Shown here piece after piece: positions 1-8,256 of a stretch of 35,819 nucleotides of DNA (positions within the stretch are counted from its first letter, which is position 1; each line of letters opens with the position of its first letter). The translations under genes and the position numbers were made by a program. The notes beneath the pieces were generated by a model. The model was not told the DNA's origin. It did no database searches and worked only from the letters and a program-made list of their open reading frames with translations. This stretch comes from Candidatus Latescibacterota bacterium. Its GTDB lineage: Bacteria; Latescibacterota; UBA2968; UBA8231. The stretch covers positions 1-35,819 of the forward strand of contig JACPJE010000231.1 of assembly GCA_016187725.1 (NCBI GenBank), written 5' to 3'.

Positions 1-142
1 CGCCCTGGACTATCTGCACCGGCAGGGCATGGAAGCGGTCAAGATCGAGACCCTGGCCCAGAACGCCATCGGCTCCCTGTTCTACCCCAGCATGGGCTTC
101 CGGGAAGTGGCCCGCCAGATCCACTACCTCATGCGCTTGTAA
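1..142 (+). CDS. GNAT-family N-acetyltransferase, C-terminal fragment cut by the window edge
   Basis: Only the last 46 codons are visible, read in frame from base 2 to TAA at 140-142. The peptide ends in ETLAQNAIGSLFYPSMGF followed by REVARQIHYLMRL. This is the usual end of a GNAT fold: an 'Asn..a..lY...GF' motif on the last acetyl-CoA-binding helix and strand. GNAT enzymes move an acetyl group from acetyl-CoA to an amine; the substrate cannot be told from this piece. It lies 11 bases upstream of the rpiA start in the same direction, so the two are probably co-transcribed. The fold assignment is fairly safe; everything else is unknown. Confidence 0.7.
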   Translation, partial: ALDYLHRQGMEAVKIETLAQNAIGSLFYPSMGFREVARQIHYLMRL

Positions 143-153
143 AAGAGGTGCCT

Positions 154-837
154 ATGGACCCCAAGGAAGTGGCCGGCAGAAAAGCCGCCGAACACGTCAA
201 CGATGGGATGGTGGTGGGCCTGGGCACCGGCTCCACCGCGGTCCACCTCATCCGCGCCCTGGGCGAGCGGGTGGCCCAGGGCCTGCAGATCCAGGCCATC
301 CCCACCTCCGAAGCCTCGGCCCGCCTGGCTGAAAAGGTGGGCATCGAGCTGATCAGCCTCGAGGACAACCCGGTGGTGGACCTGACCATCGACGGGGCCG
401 ACGAGGTGGACCCCACCCTCCAGCTCATCAAGGGCCTGGGCGGCGCCCTGCTGCGGGAGAAGATCGTGGCCGCGGCCAGCACCCACCGCATCTTCATCGT
501 CGACCCCTCCAAGCTGGTCTCCCACCTGGGGGCGCGCGCCCCTCTGCCGGTGGAGGTGGTGCCCTTCGGCTGGCCGGTGGTCCAGCGCTTCATGGTCGAG
601 GAGAAGATCATCGCCGACCTGCGCCTGCGCCCCCAGGGGGACGAGCCCTTTGTCACCGACAATGGCAACTTCATCCTCGACTGCCGCTTCTCCCAGGGCA
701 TCCCCGACCCGGCCCGCACCGAGTCCTGGCTCAACCACCTGCCCGGGGTGGTGGAGAACGGCCTCTTCGTCAATATGGCCGACCTGGTGATCGTCGGCCA
801 CGAGGACGGCACCTGCCGGCTGATGGAGCGAGGTTAG
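154..837 (+). CDS. rpiA: Ribose-5-phosphate isomerase A
   Basis: This cytoplasmic enzyme interconverts ribose 5-phosphate and ribulose 5-phosphate in the non-oxidative pentose phosphate pathway. The 227-residue product has the normal length for RpiA. It shows the phosphate loop GLGTGSTA near residues 22-29, the catalytic DGADEVDP near 82-89, and KGLGGALLREKIVA near 93-106, all hallmarks of the family. A GTG at 148 is also in frame, but it overlaps the Shine-Dalgarno-like AGAGG at 144-148. ATG 154 sits five bases downstream of that site and is preferred. The gene follows the GNAT tail closely and is followed after 24 bases by a CstA-type permease, so the three may form one transcript. Confidence 0.95.
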   Translation: MDPKEVAGRKAAEHVNDGMVVGLGTGSTAVHLIRALGERVAQGLQIQAIPTSEASARLAEKVGIELISLEDNPVVDLTIDGADEVDPTLQLIKGLGGALLREKIVAAASTHRIFIVDPSKLVSHLGARAPLPVEVVPFGWPVVQRFMVEEKIIADLRLRPQGDEPFVTDNGNFILDCRFSQGIPDPARTESWLNHLPGVVENGLFVNMADLVIVGHEDGTCRLMERG

Positions 838-861
838 ACTTCTTCGATAAGGATACCGCCC

Positions 862-2622
862 ATGGATCTGCTGCTCTTCCTCGTCTTCTCCGCCCTGGTC
901 CTCTCCCTGGCCTACCGCGTGGTGGGCCGCAAACTGGCGGCGATCTTCAACCTCAGCACCGCCGAGGACACCCCGGCCCACCAACTGCGCGACGGCCTGG
1001 ACTTTGAGCCGGCCCGCGCCTCTTATCTCTTGCCCCAGCATTTCTCGGCCATCGCCGCCGCCGGCCCCATCGTCGGCCCCATCCTGGCCGGGCTCTACTT
1101 CGGCTGGGGACCGGCCTGGCTGTGGATCATCCTGGGCTCCATCCTCATCGGCGGCATCCACGACTTCACCGCCCTGGTCGCCAGCGTGCGCCACCGGGCC
1201 CGCTCCATCGCCCAGGTGGTGCGCGAGCACATGAACCCCCGCGCCCACCTGCTCTTTTTGATCTTCATCTGGTTCGCCCTGATCTACGTGATCATCGCCT
1301 TCACCGACGTGACCGCCGGCACCTTTGTGGTCCCCTCCAGCGCTGCCACCGCCGATGCCCCCGGACCGGCGGTGGCCACCTCCTCGGTCCTCTATCTGCT
1401 GCTGGCGGTGGCCATGGGCCTGGCCCTGCGCTTCACCTCGCTCAGCCCGGTCAGGGCCAAGCTCATCTTCCTGCCCCTGGTCTTCGTCTCCATCGTCCTG
1501 GGACCGTACCTGCCCATCGACCTGGGCAGCCTGCTGCCCGGCGTCAACCCGCAGGTGGTCTGGGGCTACGTGCTGCTGGCCTACTGCTTCCTGGCGGCCC
1601 TGGCCCCAGTCTGGGCCCTGCTCCAGCCCCGCGGCGAACTGGGCGGGTACTTCCTCTACATCGTGATGGGTGCCGGCGTGCTGGGCATCGCCATCGGGGC
1701 CTTCAGCGGCGATCTCCACATCCAGCAGCCCTTTTTCAAGGGCTGGGAGGCCACCGATTCCTTCGGCAATGCCGCCCCGCTCTTCCCCATCCTTTTCATC
1801 ACCGTGGCCTGCGGCGCCTGCTCGGGTTTCCACAGCGTGGTGGCCAGCGGCACCACCAGCAAACAGCTGCGCTGCGAACTGGACGCCCGTTCCGTAGGCT
1901 ATGGCTCCATGCTCCTAGAAGCCTTCTTCGCCTGTCTGAGCCTGGCCACCCTGATGATCCTGACCCAGCCCAGCGGCGGCCCCAGCGCCATCTACGCCAA
2001 GGGCATCGCCAACTTCGCCGACCACGCCCTCTCGCCCCTGCTGCCGGCCGGCGTGGAGATCCGCGCCCTGCTCTACCAGTTCGCGCTCCTGTGCTTCGCC
2101 ACCTTTGTCTTCGACACCCTGGACGCCTGCACCCGCCTGGCCCGGTACGTGCTGATGGAACTCTTGAGCTGGTCCTCGCGGCCCCAGGCCATCCTGGCCA
2201 CTGCCCTCACCCTGGTGCTGCCGGCCCTGGCCCTGGCCATCCCCCGCATCGAATTCGCCGGCAAGCCCCTGCCCCTGTACCAGGTCTTCTGGGGCATCTT
2301 CGGCAGCAGCAACCAATTGCTGGCCGCCCTCACCCTGCTGGGGATCACGGTCTGGCTGGCGCGCAAAGGACAGCCCTACTGGCTGGCCCTGGGTCCCACC
2401 CTCTTCATGATGGCCATGACCCTGTGGAGCCTGCTGATCTCCATCGGGCCCTATATGAGCCTGTGGCAGTCGGGCGCTTCCATCGAACCCTTGCACCACT
2501 TCCAGTTCCTCATCACCCTCTCCCTCATCGTGCTCTCATTATGGCTGATCGTGGAGGCCTTCCTCACCTGGCGCACCTTCATCCGCCCGCCCCAGGGGCG
2601 TGCCGAGCCGGCGCTGGCCTGA
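862..2622 (+). CDS. cstA: CstA-family carbon starvation protein (pyruvate/peptide-type permease)
   Basis: This is an integral membrane transporter of 586 residues with many hydrophobic helices. Family signatures are spread along its length: GGIHDFTALVASVRHRARSI near residues 93-112, SGFHSVVASGTTSKQL in the middle, FDTLDACTRLARYVL, and WGIFGSSNQLLAA before the last helices. In E. coli the relatives CstA and BtsT/YjiY take up pyruvate, and CstA has also been linked to peptides during carbon starvation. The specific substrate here is inferred from the family only. The start ATG at 862 has only a weak ribosome-binding site (GATAAGGA at 847-854). It lies 24 bases after rpiA in the same direction. 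Confidence 0.92.
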   Translation: MDLLLFLVFSALVLSLAYRVVGRKLAAIFNLSTAEDTPAHQLRDGLDFEPARASYLLPQHFSAIAAAGPIVGPILAGLYFGWGPAWLWIILGSILIGGIHDFTALVASVRHRARSIAQVVREHMNPRAHLLFLIFIWFALIYVIIAFTDVTAGTFVVPSSAATADAPGPAVATSSVLYLLLAVAMGLALRFTSLSPVRAKLIFLPLVFVSIVLGPYLPIDLGSLLPGVNPQVVWGYVLLAYCFLAALAPVWALLQPRGELGGYFLYIVMGAGVLGIAIGAFSGDLHIQQPFFKGWEATDSFGNAAPLFPILFITVACGACSGFHSVVASGTTSKQLRCELDARSVGYGSMLLEAFFACLSLATLMILTQPSGGPSAIYAKGIANFADHALSPLLPAGVEIRALLYQFALLCFATFVFDTLDACTRLARYVLMELLSWSSRPQAILATALTLVLPALALAIPRIEFAGKPLPLYQVFWGIFGSSNQLLAALTLLGITVWLARKGQPYWLALGPTLFMMAMTLWSLLISIGPYMSLWQSGASIEPLHHFQFLITLSLIVLSLWLIVEAFLTWRTFIRPPQGRAEPALA

Positions 2623-2643
2623 GCCCGTTCCAAGGGTGGACCG

Positions 2644-3111
2644 ATGCTGGATCTGTACGAGGAATTCAGGGCTCTGGTCGGCGCACTGGAACAGCACCAG
2701 GCGGCCTACGCGCTGTGCGGGGGATTGGCGATGGCGGTGTATGGAGTGCCAAGGGCGACGGTGGATGTCGACCTGTTGGTGCCACCGGAGGGGTTGGCCC
2801 AGGTGGTCGCCGCAGCGGCCACCCGAGGCTTCCGGCTGGAGGAGAAGCCGCTCCTTTTTGGCGGGGGCGCGGTGGAGATCCGCCGGCTGGTCAAGGCAGA
2901 CCCAGCGACCGAGGACTACCTCACCCTCGATCTGATCGTGGTCACCCCAGCCCTGGGGCCGGCCTGGGCCTCCCGCTCAACCGTCGCTTGGGAAGGCGGA
3001 AACCTCCGAGTGGTGTCCCGCGAGGACATGATCGCCATGAAACTGCTGCGCAACAGCGGCCAGGACCAGGATGACATTGCCCGGCTGAGGGGAGTATCGG
3101 ATGAGCGTTGA
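2644..3111 (+). CDS. MNT/AbiEii-like nucleotidyltransferase
   Basis: The 155-residue protein carries the nucleotidyltransferase signature CGGLAMAVYG followed by ATVDVDLLV: a 'Gly-Gly...Asp-x-Asp' pair that in this fold binds metal and NTP. A second acidic strand, LTLDLIVV, follows near residues 97-104. It ends in SREDMIAMKLLRNSGQDQDD, typical of stand-alone nucleotidyltransferases found in toxin-antitoxin and mobile contexts. ATG 2644 follows GGTGGA. Its last 11 bases overlap the start of the next ORF, so the two are translationally coupled. What it nucleotidylates is unknown. A two-gene addiction or defence module is possible, but this is inference. Confidence 0.75.
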   Translation: MLDLYEEFRALVGALEQHQAAYALCGGLAMAVYGVPRATVDVDLLVPPEGLAQVVAAAATRGFRLEEKPLLFGGGAVEIRRLVKADPATEDYLTLDLIVVTPALGPAWASRSTVAWEGGNLRVVSREDMIAMKLLRNSGQDQDDIARLRGVSDER

Positions 3112-3313
3112 CATGTCCGCAAGGGCAGTGACCGCGCGCCTCAAGCGCGCCTCGCAACTGCGGCGCCTCTGCCTGTCCCTGGGCAGAGCGCAATGGACCG
3201 CCATGCCTCAGAGATCCTCTATCGCCACCGGCTCCACCGGATCGGCTCAAAACCAAACACCCGCGCACAGATCCAGCCGCTCCGGGTACGGGCCGATCAG
3301 GCGGTCGAGATAG
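3101..3313 (+). CDS. Small partner ORF of the nucleotidyltransferase, possibly truncated
   Basis: A 70-codon frame starts with ATG at 3101, inside the end of the nucleotidyltransferase gene. Its first 30 residues (MSVDMSARAVTARLKRASQL onward to LCLSLGRA) form a plausible basic amphipathic helix. They resemble, from memory, short proteins encoded after this type of nucleotidyltransferase. The second half is a Ser/Arg-rich stretch of low complexity and reads like non-native sequence entered after a breakpoint near 3190. It ends exactly where the antisense S9-peptidase remnant ends (3313). I cannot assign a function. The N-terminal half is probably real; the C-terminal half probably is not. Confidence 0.45.
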   Translation: MSVDMSARAVTARLKRASQLRRLCLSLGRAQWTAMPQRSSIATGSTGSAQNQTPAHRSSRSGYGPIRRSR

Positions 3314-3435
3314 CGCGACTCGATCCAGCAGATCTCCCCGCCAGCCAGGCGGACGCTGCCCAGGCCCACGGCCTCGGCGACCAGGCTCTGGGCGCTGATG
3401 GGCAATTTCCATGAACCGCAGGGTGCGGTTTTCAT
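3247..3435 (-). pseudogene. N-terminal stub of an S9 (acylaminoacyl/prolyl oligopeptidase-type) peptidase
   Basis: Starting at ATG 3435, eight bases after the lyxose isomerase stop, the frame encodes about 41 residues. They include WKLPISAQSLVAEAVGLG and SVRLAGGEICWIESR. This is the characteristic opening of bacterial S9 dipeptidyl/acylaminoacyl peptidases (PI-A..V....LG.V.L.G...W.E.R). Homology stops at about 3313, and the frame then runs 21 unrelated residues to a stop at 3247. The propeller and hydrolase domains are missing. The operon therefore once continued with a peptidase gene that was cut off by a rearrangement. Confidence 0.6.
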
Positions 3436-3443
3436 GGGTCTAT

Positions 3444-4139
3444 TCACCTCGCACCCGGCTCAGCGGTGGGCCGGTAGTAGCGCCCATAGTCGTTGACCAA
3501 CAGGTGCAGGGGCAGTTCGTCCTCCTCGATGGCCGGGAAACGCCCCACTGGCTCGAAGAAGCGATTGTCGGTATTGTCGTCGTTCACCTTGGACACCTCC
3601 CCCACCAGCACCCGCTCGTCCACGCCCCAGAACTTGTGGTAGCAGTACGGCTCCAGGGTGATGCTCTCCCCGGGCGCCAGGAGCACCGTGGCCCCGGCCT
3701 CGACCGTGCGCAACTCGCCGTCCATGCTCACCTGCACAGGCGTGTCGTCCAGGGTTTCGTCTTCGGCCGCGTTGTACAGCCGCATGGCCAACTGGCCGCC
3801 GCCCCGGTTGATGATGTCCTCCATCTTGAACCAGTGGAAGTGCATGGGCGTGACCTGGTCCACCCCGACTACCAGGATCTTCTCGCAGTAGTTCTTGCCC
3901 TGGCCGCCCGGCTGCCCGTTGCGCAAGGTGAAGACAAAGAGCCCGATGCGCTCGTAGTCCTCCTGGCCAAAGTCGGTGATGTCCCAGCCCAACCGGCGAT
4001 CGGCGATCTGGCGCACCTCCTCCCCCCGCTTTCCCCATGCCTCGGGGGTCCAGTACGCGAAAGGGGGCAGGTAGAATTGCCGGCGCCGCAAGAATTCGTC
4101 GGCCTCCCGCATGATGGTGTTGATCCGCGAACGTTTCAT
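3444..4139 (-). CDS. D-lyxose ketol-isomerase family protein (D-lyxose/D-mannose isomerase)
   Basis: The cupin-fold isomerase is 231 residues long, typical for the family. Family members convert D-lyxose to D-xylulose, and many also convert D-mannose to D-fructose, using a divalent metal. The expected metal ligands are visible: His100 and His102 in MHFHWFKMEDI, Glu107 in the same motif, and His168 in EPYCYHKFWG. The start ATG overlaps the TGA of the E2 gene by four bases (4136-4139), indicating translational coupling and operon membership. With an alpha-mannosidase, sugar kinase and aldolase in the same operon, mannose isomerisation is the likeliest role. That is inferred from context. Confidence 0.88.
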   Translation of the reverse strand: MKRSRINTIMREADEFLRRRQFYLPPFAYWTPEAWGKRGEEVRQIADRRLGWDITDFGQEDYERIGLFVFTLRNGQPGGQGKNYCEKILVVGVDQVTPMHFHWFKMEDIINRGGGQLAMRLYNAAEDETLDDTPVQVSMDGELRTVEAGATVLLAPGESITLEPYCYHKFWGVDERVLVGEVSKVNDDNTDNRFFEPVGRFPAIEEDELPLHLLVNDYGRYYRPTAEPGAR

Positions 4140-5284
4140 CGGGCATCTCCCTTCTCAAGTGTTTCCCGCAAGGTCTGCATGAACTGCGCTGCCAGCACCC
4201 CGTCGGCCACCCGGTGGTCCACGCTCAGGCTGAGGCGCAGCTGGGGCGCGATGTACATGCCCCGATCGCGCACCACCACCTGCTCGGCCACGCGGCCTGC
4301 GGCGAGCATGGCGCTCTGCGCCGGGTCCACCAGCGCCTCGAACTCGTCCACCCCGTACATCCCGAGGTTGCTGAGGCTGAGGGCCGCCGGCGAGGCGTCC
4401 TGTTGATTCAGCGCTCCCCTCCGAGCCCGCTCCACTGCCCCCCGCACCTGGGCCACCAGCCCGGCCAGGGGCAGCGCATCCGGCTCGGGGATGGTGGCCA
4501 CCAGCAGGTTGTCCCCGGCGGCGATCACCAGCCCCACGTCGGCCCGGGCAAAGGTGCGGTACTGCGGCCCCTCTTCCAGCCACACCCGGTTGAACTGCGG
4601 ATGGGCGCGCAGGGCCTGGGCTGCCGCCCGCAGGATCAGGTGGGTATAGGTGAGACCCTCCAGGCCCCCGGCCCGCTCTTCCCGGAGCAGGATCTGCGTT
4701 TGCTCCATGGCGATGGTCATGGCCAGCCGGATCTGCGGTACATCGCGCGCCGACTGCAGCACCCGCTGGGCGATGAGCTGGCGGTGGCGGGGCACCGGGC
4801 TGTCGCTGCAAGTCACCCGGGTATCTCCGCTTGCGGCGCCAATCAGCGCCTCCACGTCCTTCTTCTCGATGCGCCCACCCGGCCCGCTGCCGTGCACCTG
4901 GCCCAGGTCGATGTCATGCTCCCTGGCCAGGTGGCGGGCCACCGGCGTGGCCAGCACCTTGGCCGAGGGCGGCGCTGCGTGTTGCTCCTCGTCCGGGGGA
5001 GCGAGAGGTTGCACCAGGGCAGAAGCTGCCACATTCACCTCTTCCCCGGCCTTGCCCACGTACGCGATCACCGTCCCGGCCTCAGCGCTCTCCCCCTCGG
5101 GACAGATGACCTTCAACAGGAGGCCGGTGGCGGCGGCCTCGACCTCCAGGGTCGCCTTGTCCGTCTCCACCTCCAGCAGGGTCTCGCCGGCCTTCACCGC
5201 CTCCCCCTCGGCCTTCAGCCAGCGCAGGATGCGCAACTCGTCGGAGGTCTGTCCCAGCGCCGGCATGCGTATTTGGGTGGCCAT
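4136..5284 (-). CDS. Dihydrolipoamide acyltransferase (E2) of a 2-oxoacid/acetoin dehydrogenase complex
   Basis: This 382-residue E2 has one N-terminal lipoyl domain with the lipoylated lysine expected at Lys43 in VETDKATLEVE. A linker follows, then a peripheral subunit-binding domain at about 108-147 (TPVARHLAREHDIDLGQVHGSGPGGRI), then the CoA-dependent acyltransferase domain. The catalytic motif SVDHRVADG gives His357 and Asp361. E2 forms the complex core and transfers the acyl group from lipoate to CoA. The gene starts 12 bases after E1-beta and is coupled to the isomerase downstream. No E3 (dihydrolipoamide dehydrogenase) is in the window, so that subunit must come from elsewhere. Pyruvate versus acetoin specificity cannot be settled from sequence alone. 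Confidence 0.92.
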   Translation of the reverse strand: MATQIRMPALGQTSDELRILRWLKAEGEAVKAGETLLEVETDKATLEVEAAATGLLLKVICPEGESAEAGTVIAYVGKAGEEVNVAASALVQPLAPPDEEQHAAPPSAKVLATPVARHLAREHDIDLGQVHGSGPGGRIEKKDVEALIGAASGDTRVTCSDSPVPRHRQLIAQRVLQSARDVPQIRLAMTIAMEQTQILLREERAGGLEGLTYTHLILRAAAQALRAHPQFNRVWLEEGPQYRTFARADVGLVIAAGDNLLVATIPEPDALPLAGLVAQVRGAVERARRGALNQQDASPAALSLSNLGMYGVDEFEALVDPAQSAMLAAGRVAEQVVVRDRGMYIAPQLRLSLSVDHRVADGVLAAQFMQTLRETLEKGDAR

Positions 5285-5296
5285 GGTCCCTGCTCT

Positions 5297-6346
5297 TCAA
5301 CTGAAAAGTTGGCGGATGGTCCGGGCGATGCGTTCGGTGGTGGGCACCACCTCCTGCTCCATGACCGGGGCAAAGGGCAGGGGCACGTCGGCCGTGGCGA
5401 TGCGCTTGACGGGTGCCTCCAGGCTGAAGAGACACTCGTCCGCCGCCCGGGCCGCCACCTCGGCGCCCCAGCCCCCGGTGAGGGTGTCTTCGTGCACGAT
5501 CACCAGCCGGCCGGTCTTGCGCACCGAAGCCCACAGGGTCTCGGTGTCGAGGGGATTGAGGCTCAGGGGATCGATGACCTCGCAGGAGATGCCCTCCGCC
5601 GCCAGCAGTTCGGCCGCCGCCAGCGAGCGGTACAGGCTGATGTGGGTGGCCACCACCGTCACCTGCTCGCCGGGCCGCTTGACCATCGCCTTGCCGATGG
5701 GGAAAAGGTACTCCTCCTGCGGGACGTGGGTGGTCAGCTCGATGCCCCCGGCCATGGCCCGGCCCTTGCTGCCGTAGAGCAGCTTGTGCTCGAAGATGAG
5801 CACCGGGTTGCCGTCCCGCACCGCGCTCTTGAGCAGGCCCTTGGCGTGGTACGCGTCGGAGACGCAGACCACCTTGATCCCAGGCACGTGCAGGAAAAAA
5901 CTCTCCGGGCACTGGCCGTGCTGGGCCCCGCGGTTGGTGGTGCCCACCGGAGCGCGCATGACCATCGGGACGCTGAGTTTGCCCCCGGACATGTAGCGCA
6001 TCTTGGCCGCCTGGTTTACCAACTCGTCCATGCACTCGAAGAGGAAGTCGGCGTACTGCATGTCGGCGATGGGGTGCATGCCCATCAGCGCCGCCCCGGT
6101 GGCTGCCCCGGCGATCACCTTCTCGCTGATCGGGGTGTCGATGATGCGCTCGTGCCCGAACTCCTCGGGCAGACCCAGGTACACCCCAAAGGCCCCGCCG
6201 AAGCCCCCTTCGACGCCGATGTCCTCGCCGATGAGGAACACCGACTCGTCGCGCCGCATCTCCTCGGCGATGGCCTCGCGCAGGGCTTCGGCGATGGTCA
6301 GCCGGCGCTCGCCCGGGACGCCCGTCTCTTTCGTGCCCTTGTTCAT
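5297..6346 (-). CDS. 2-oxoacid/acetoin dehydrogenase E1 component, beta subunit
   Basis: The 349-residue protein is a transketolase-like pyrimidine-binding (E1-beta) subunit. It contains FLIGEDIGVEGGFGGAFG, ERIIDTPISEKVIAGAATGAA, MQYADFLFECMDELVNQAAK, VMRAPVG and EAPVKRIATADVPLPFA, all standard for PdhB/AcoB proteins. With E1-alpha it binds thiamine diphosphate at the subunit interface and decarboxylates the 2-oxoacid (or cleaves acetoin). I place the start at ATG 6346 because its ATGA overlaps the TGA of E1-alpha. A longer open frame runs upstream through the antisense of E1-alpha and is not coding. Confidence 0.93.
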   Translation of the reverse strand: MNKGTKETGVPGERRLTIAEALREAIAEEMRRDESVFLIGEDIGVEGGFGGAFGVYLGLPEEFGHERIIDTPISEKVIAGAATGAALMGMHPIADMQYADFLFECMDELVNQAAKMRYMSGGKLSVPMVMRAPVGTTNRGAQHGQCPESFFLHVPGIKVVCVSDAYHAKGLLKSAVRDGNPVLIFEHKLLYGSKGRAMAGGIELTTHVPQEEYLFPIGKAMVKRPGEQVTVVATHISLYRSLAAAELLAAEGISCEVIDPLSLNPLDTETLWASVRKTGRLVIVHEDTLTGGWGAEVAARAADECLFSLEAPVKRIATADVPLPFAPVMEQEVVPTTERIARTIRQLFS

Positions 6347-7320
6347 ATCCACACGTCCTCGTAGGCCTGGGCCGGGGTGGGGTCCGGGGACTGTCGCGAG
6401 AACGCCACTGCCTCGTCCAGTTCGGCGCTCACTTCCTCCTCGACCGCTGCCAACTCCACCTCGCTGAGCCGGCCGGCTGCCACCAGCACCTGCCCAAGGC
6501 ACGGGATAGGGTCCCTGGCCAGCCACTCGGCCTCCTCGACCTTGGTGCGGTACCCGCGCGCGTCGCTGCGGCTGTGGCCGGTGAAGCGGTAGGTCTTGCA
6601 TTCGATGAGACTGGGGCCCTGCCCGCTGCGGGCCGCAGCCACAGCCTCCCCGGCGACCCGGCGCACGGCCAGCACGTCCATGCCGTCGACGATCTGGGTC
6701 GGCATCCGGTACGCGGCGGCGCGTTCGGCCACGTCCACCACCGGCGATACCTGGTGGTACGGGGTGGAGGCCCCGTAGAGGTTGTTCTCGCAGACGAAGA
6801 CCACCGGCAGCTGCTGCACCGCGGCGAAATTCAGGCCCTCGTGAAAGGCCCCCTCGTTGGTGGCCCCGTCGCCGAAGAAACACACCGCCACCTGGCTGCT
6901 TTGGCGCAGCTTGAAGGCCAGCCCCAGACCGGTGACCACGGTGTTCCCGCCGCCGACGATGGCGATGGCCGGCAACATGCCCACCTCCGGGTCGCCGAAG
7001 TGCATGGACCCGCCCTTGCCCCGGCAGCAGCCGGTCTCCTTGCCGTAGAGTTCGGCCATCGCCGCACGGCTGCTCACTCCCTTGGCCAGCGCATGGCCGT
7101 GGGGCCGGTGGGTGGAGGTGATCCAGTCGGTGTGGAGCAACTGGTCGCACACCCCCACGGCCACGGCCTCCTGGCCCTGGTACTGGTGCAGGGTACCGGC
7201 CAGCTCGCCTTGTAGAAAGAGGTGGTACACCCGGTCCTCAAAGCGCCGCAGCAGTACTAGCTTGCGGTAAAGGCCGCGCAGGTGTTCGGTGCTGAGTCCG
7301 TCGAGTTCGTCACTTGCCAT
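6343..7320 (-). CDS. 2-oxoacid/acetoin dehydrogenase E1 component, alpha subunit
   Basis: The 325-residue subunit carries the thiamine diphosphate motif from Gly150 (GDGATNEGAFHEGLNFA) to the Asn-Asn at 179-180. It also has RGKGGSMH near 100-107, typical of PdhA/AcoA, and the C-terminal YRFTGHSRSDARGYRT loop. It forms the E1 heterotetramer with the beta subunit encoded directly downstream with a four-base overlap. An AGAGGAG ribosome-binding site precedes ATG 7320. The short 325-residue form resembles the acetoin dehydrogenase-like branch, but many pyruvate dehydrogenases in uncultivated bacteria share it. Confidence 0.93.
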   Translation of the reverse strand: MASDELDGLSTEHLRGLYRKLVLLRRFEDRVYHLFLQGELAGTLHQYQGQEAVAVGVCDQLLHTDWITSTHRPHGHALAKGVSSRAAMAELYGKETGCCRGKGGSMHFGDPEVGMLPAIAIVGGGNTVVTGLGLAFKLRQSSQVAVCFFGDGATNEGAFHEGLNFAAVQQLPVVFVCENNLYGASTPYHQVSPVVDVAERAAAYRMPTQIVDGMDVLAVRRVAGEAVAAARSGQGPSLIECKTYRFTGHSRSDARGYRTKVEEAEWLARDPIPCLGQVLVAAGRLSEVELAAVEEEVSAELDEAVAFSRQSPDPTPAQAYEDVWI

Positions 7321-7339
7321 AATCTCCTCTGTCTGTTGT

Positions 7340-8239
7340 TCAACTCAGGGCCTTGCCACTGGCGCCGTAAAGCCGGATGAGCCGGCGCACCTCCGTAGTC
7401 ATACTGGCCTTGCCGGCATTGAGCAGGTCAGCCTCCTGGTGCGAACCCAGCACCTGATGGGGGTCCACGCGCTCGGGCCAGGCGCAGACCTGGGCGCGCA
7501 CCGCTTCGAGGAAAGACTTTTTCAGGATGGTCCCCACGTTGAACTTCGCCACCCCCCCGACGATGGCGCGCGGGACTGCCTGGGGCGGAAAGCTGGTGCC
7601 CCCGTGCATCACCAGGGGCAGGCCCACCCGCCGGTAGATGGCTTCGAGATGGTCCAGGTCCACCGGCGCGTACCCTTCGGTGAGCAGGTGCACATTGCCC
7701 ACCGAAACGGCCAGGCAGTCAATGCCGGTGAGTCGGGCGAACTCGGCCGCCTGTTCCGGGTCGGTCAGGGCCGCTGCCGAATCGTCGATGCCGCCCTCCA
7801 CCGCATCGGGTAGGTGCCCCAGCTCAGCCTCCACGCTCGCCCCACGGGCCTGGGCATAGGCCACCAGTGCGGCAACCTCCCGCACTGCCCTGTCCCATTC
7901 CCAGGCCGAACTGTCCATCATCACCGCATTGAACCCCGCGTCGATGCCGCGTTTGGCCTGTTCGAGACTATGGGCCTCATTCAGCAGCAGGGCCACCGGC
8001 ACCCTGGCCCGCCGGGCCAGGGGCAGCCCCAGGCCGGCCAGCGTCTCGATCCCGCCGGCCTCCAGCCACTCTCCTGAGGCCATCATGCAGCCGAACCCCA
8101 GGATCACCGGCGCCTGTTCCGCCTCAGCCGCTGCGAGCACGGCTTCGAGCGAGTAGCTATCCCAGGCCTCGAAGTACCCCACCGCGTACCCTCCGGCGCG
8201 GGTCCGCGAAAAAAGGTCGGTCATCGGCACCAAAGGCAT
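7340..8239 (-). CDS. Class II (ketose-bisphosphate) aldolase family protein with altered Asp-His site
   Basis: The 299-residue TIM-barrel protein matches class II fructose/tagatose-bisphosphate aldolases. It has GFNAVMMDSS near 102-111, SVEAELGHLPD near 135-145, a metal His184 in SVGNVHLLTEG, His212 in MHGGTSFP and AKFNVGT near 231-237. The usual 'LDHG' segment, which supplies the catalytic Asp and a metal His, instead reads LLNEAH (Asn87-Glu88-Ala89-His90). The third metal ligand may be Glu88 or His90, or the substrate may differ. ATG 8239 has a GGAGGGG site four bases away and is preferred; ATG 8254 is a possible alternative. It follows the PfkB kinase by 17 bases. Confidence 0.82.
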   Translation of the reverse strand: MPLVPMTDLFSRTRAGGYAVGYFEAWDSYSLEAVLAAAEAEQAPVILGFGCMMASGEWLEAGGIETLAGLGLPLARRARVPVALLLNEAHSLEQAKRGIDAGFNAVMMDSSAWEWDRAVREVAALVAYAQARGASVEAELGHLPDAVEGGIDDSAAALTDPEQAAEFARLTGIDCLAVSVGNVHLLTEGYAPVDLDHLEAIYRRVGLPLVMHGGTSFPPQAVPRAIVGGVAKFNVGTILKKSFLEAVRAQVCAWPERVDPHQVLGSHQEADLLNAGKASMTTEVRRLIRLYGASGKALS

Positions 8240-8256
8240 TTCACCCCTCCCCATCT

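Noticed and set aside
124-1833. 569-codon open frame on the minus strand
   Set aside because: It is antisense to rpiA and cstA, very rich in Gly/Gln/His/Asp, and has no recognisable domain. It is a typical shadow of GC-rich coding sequence.
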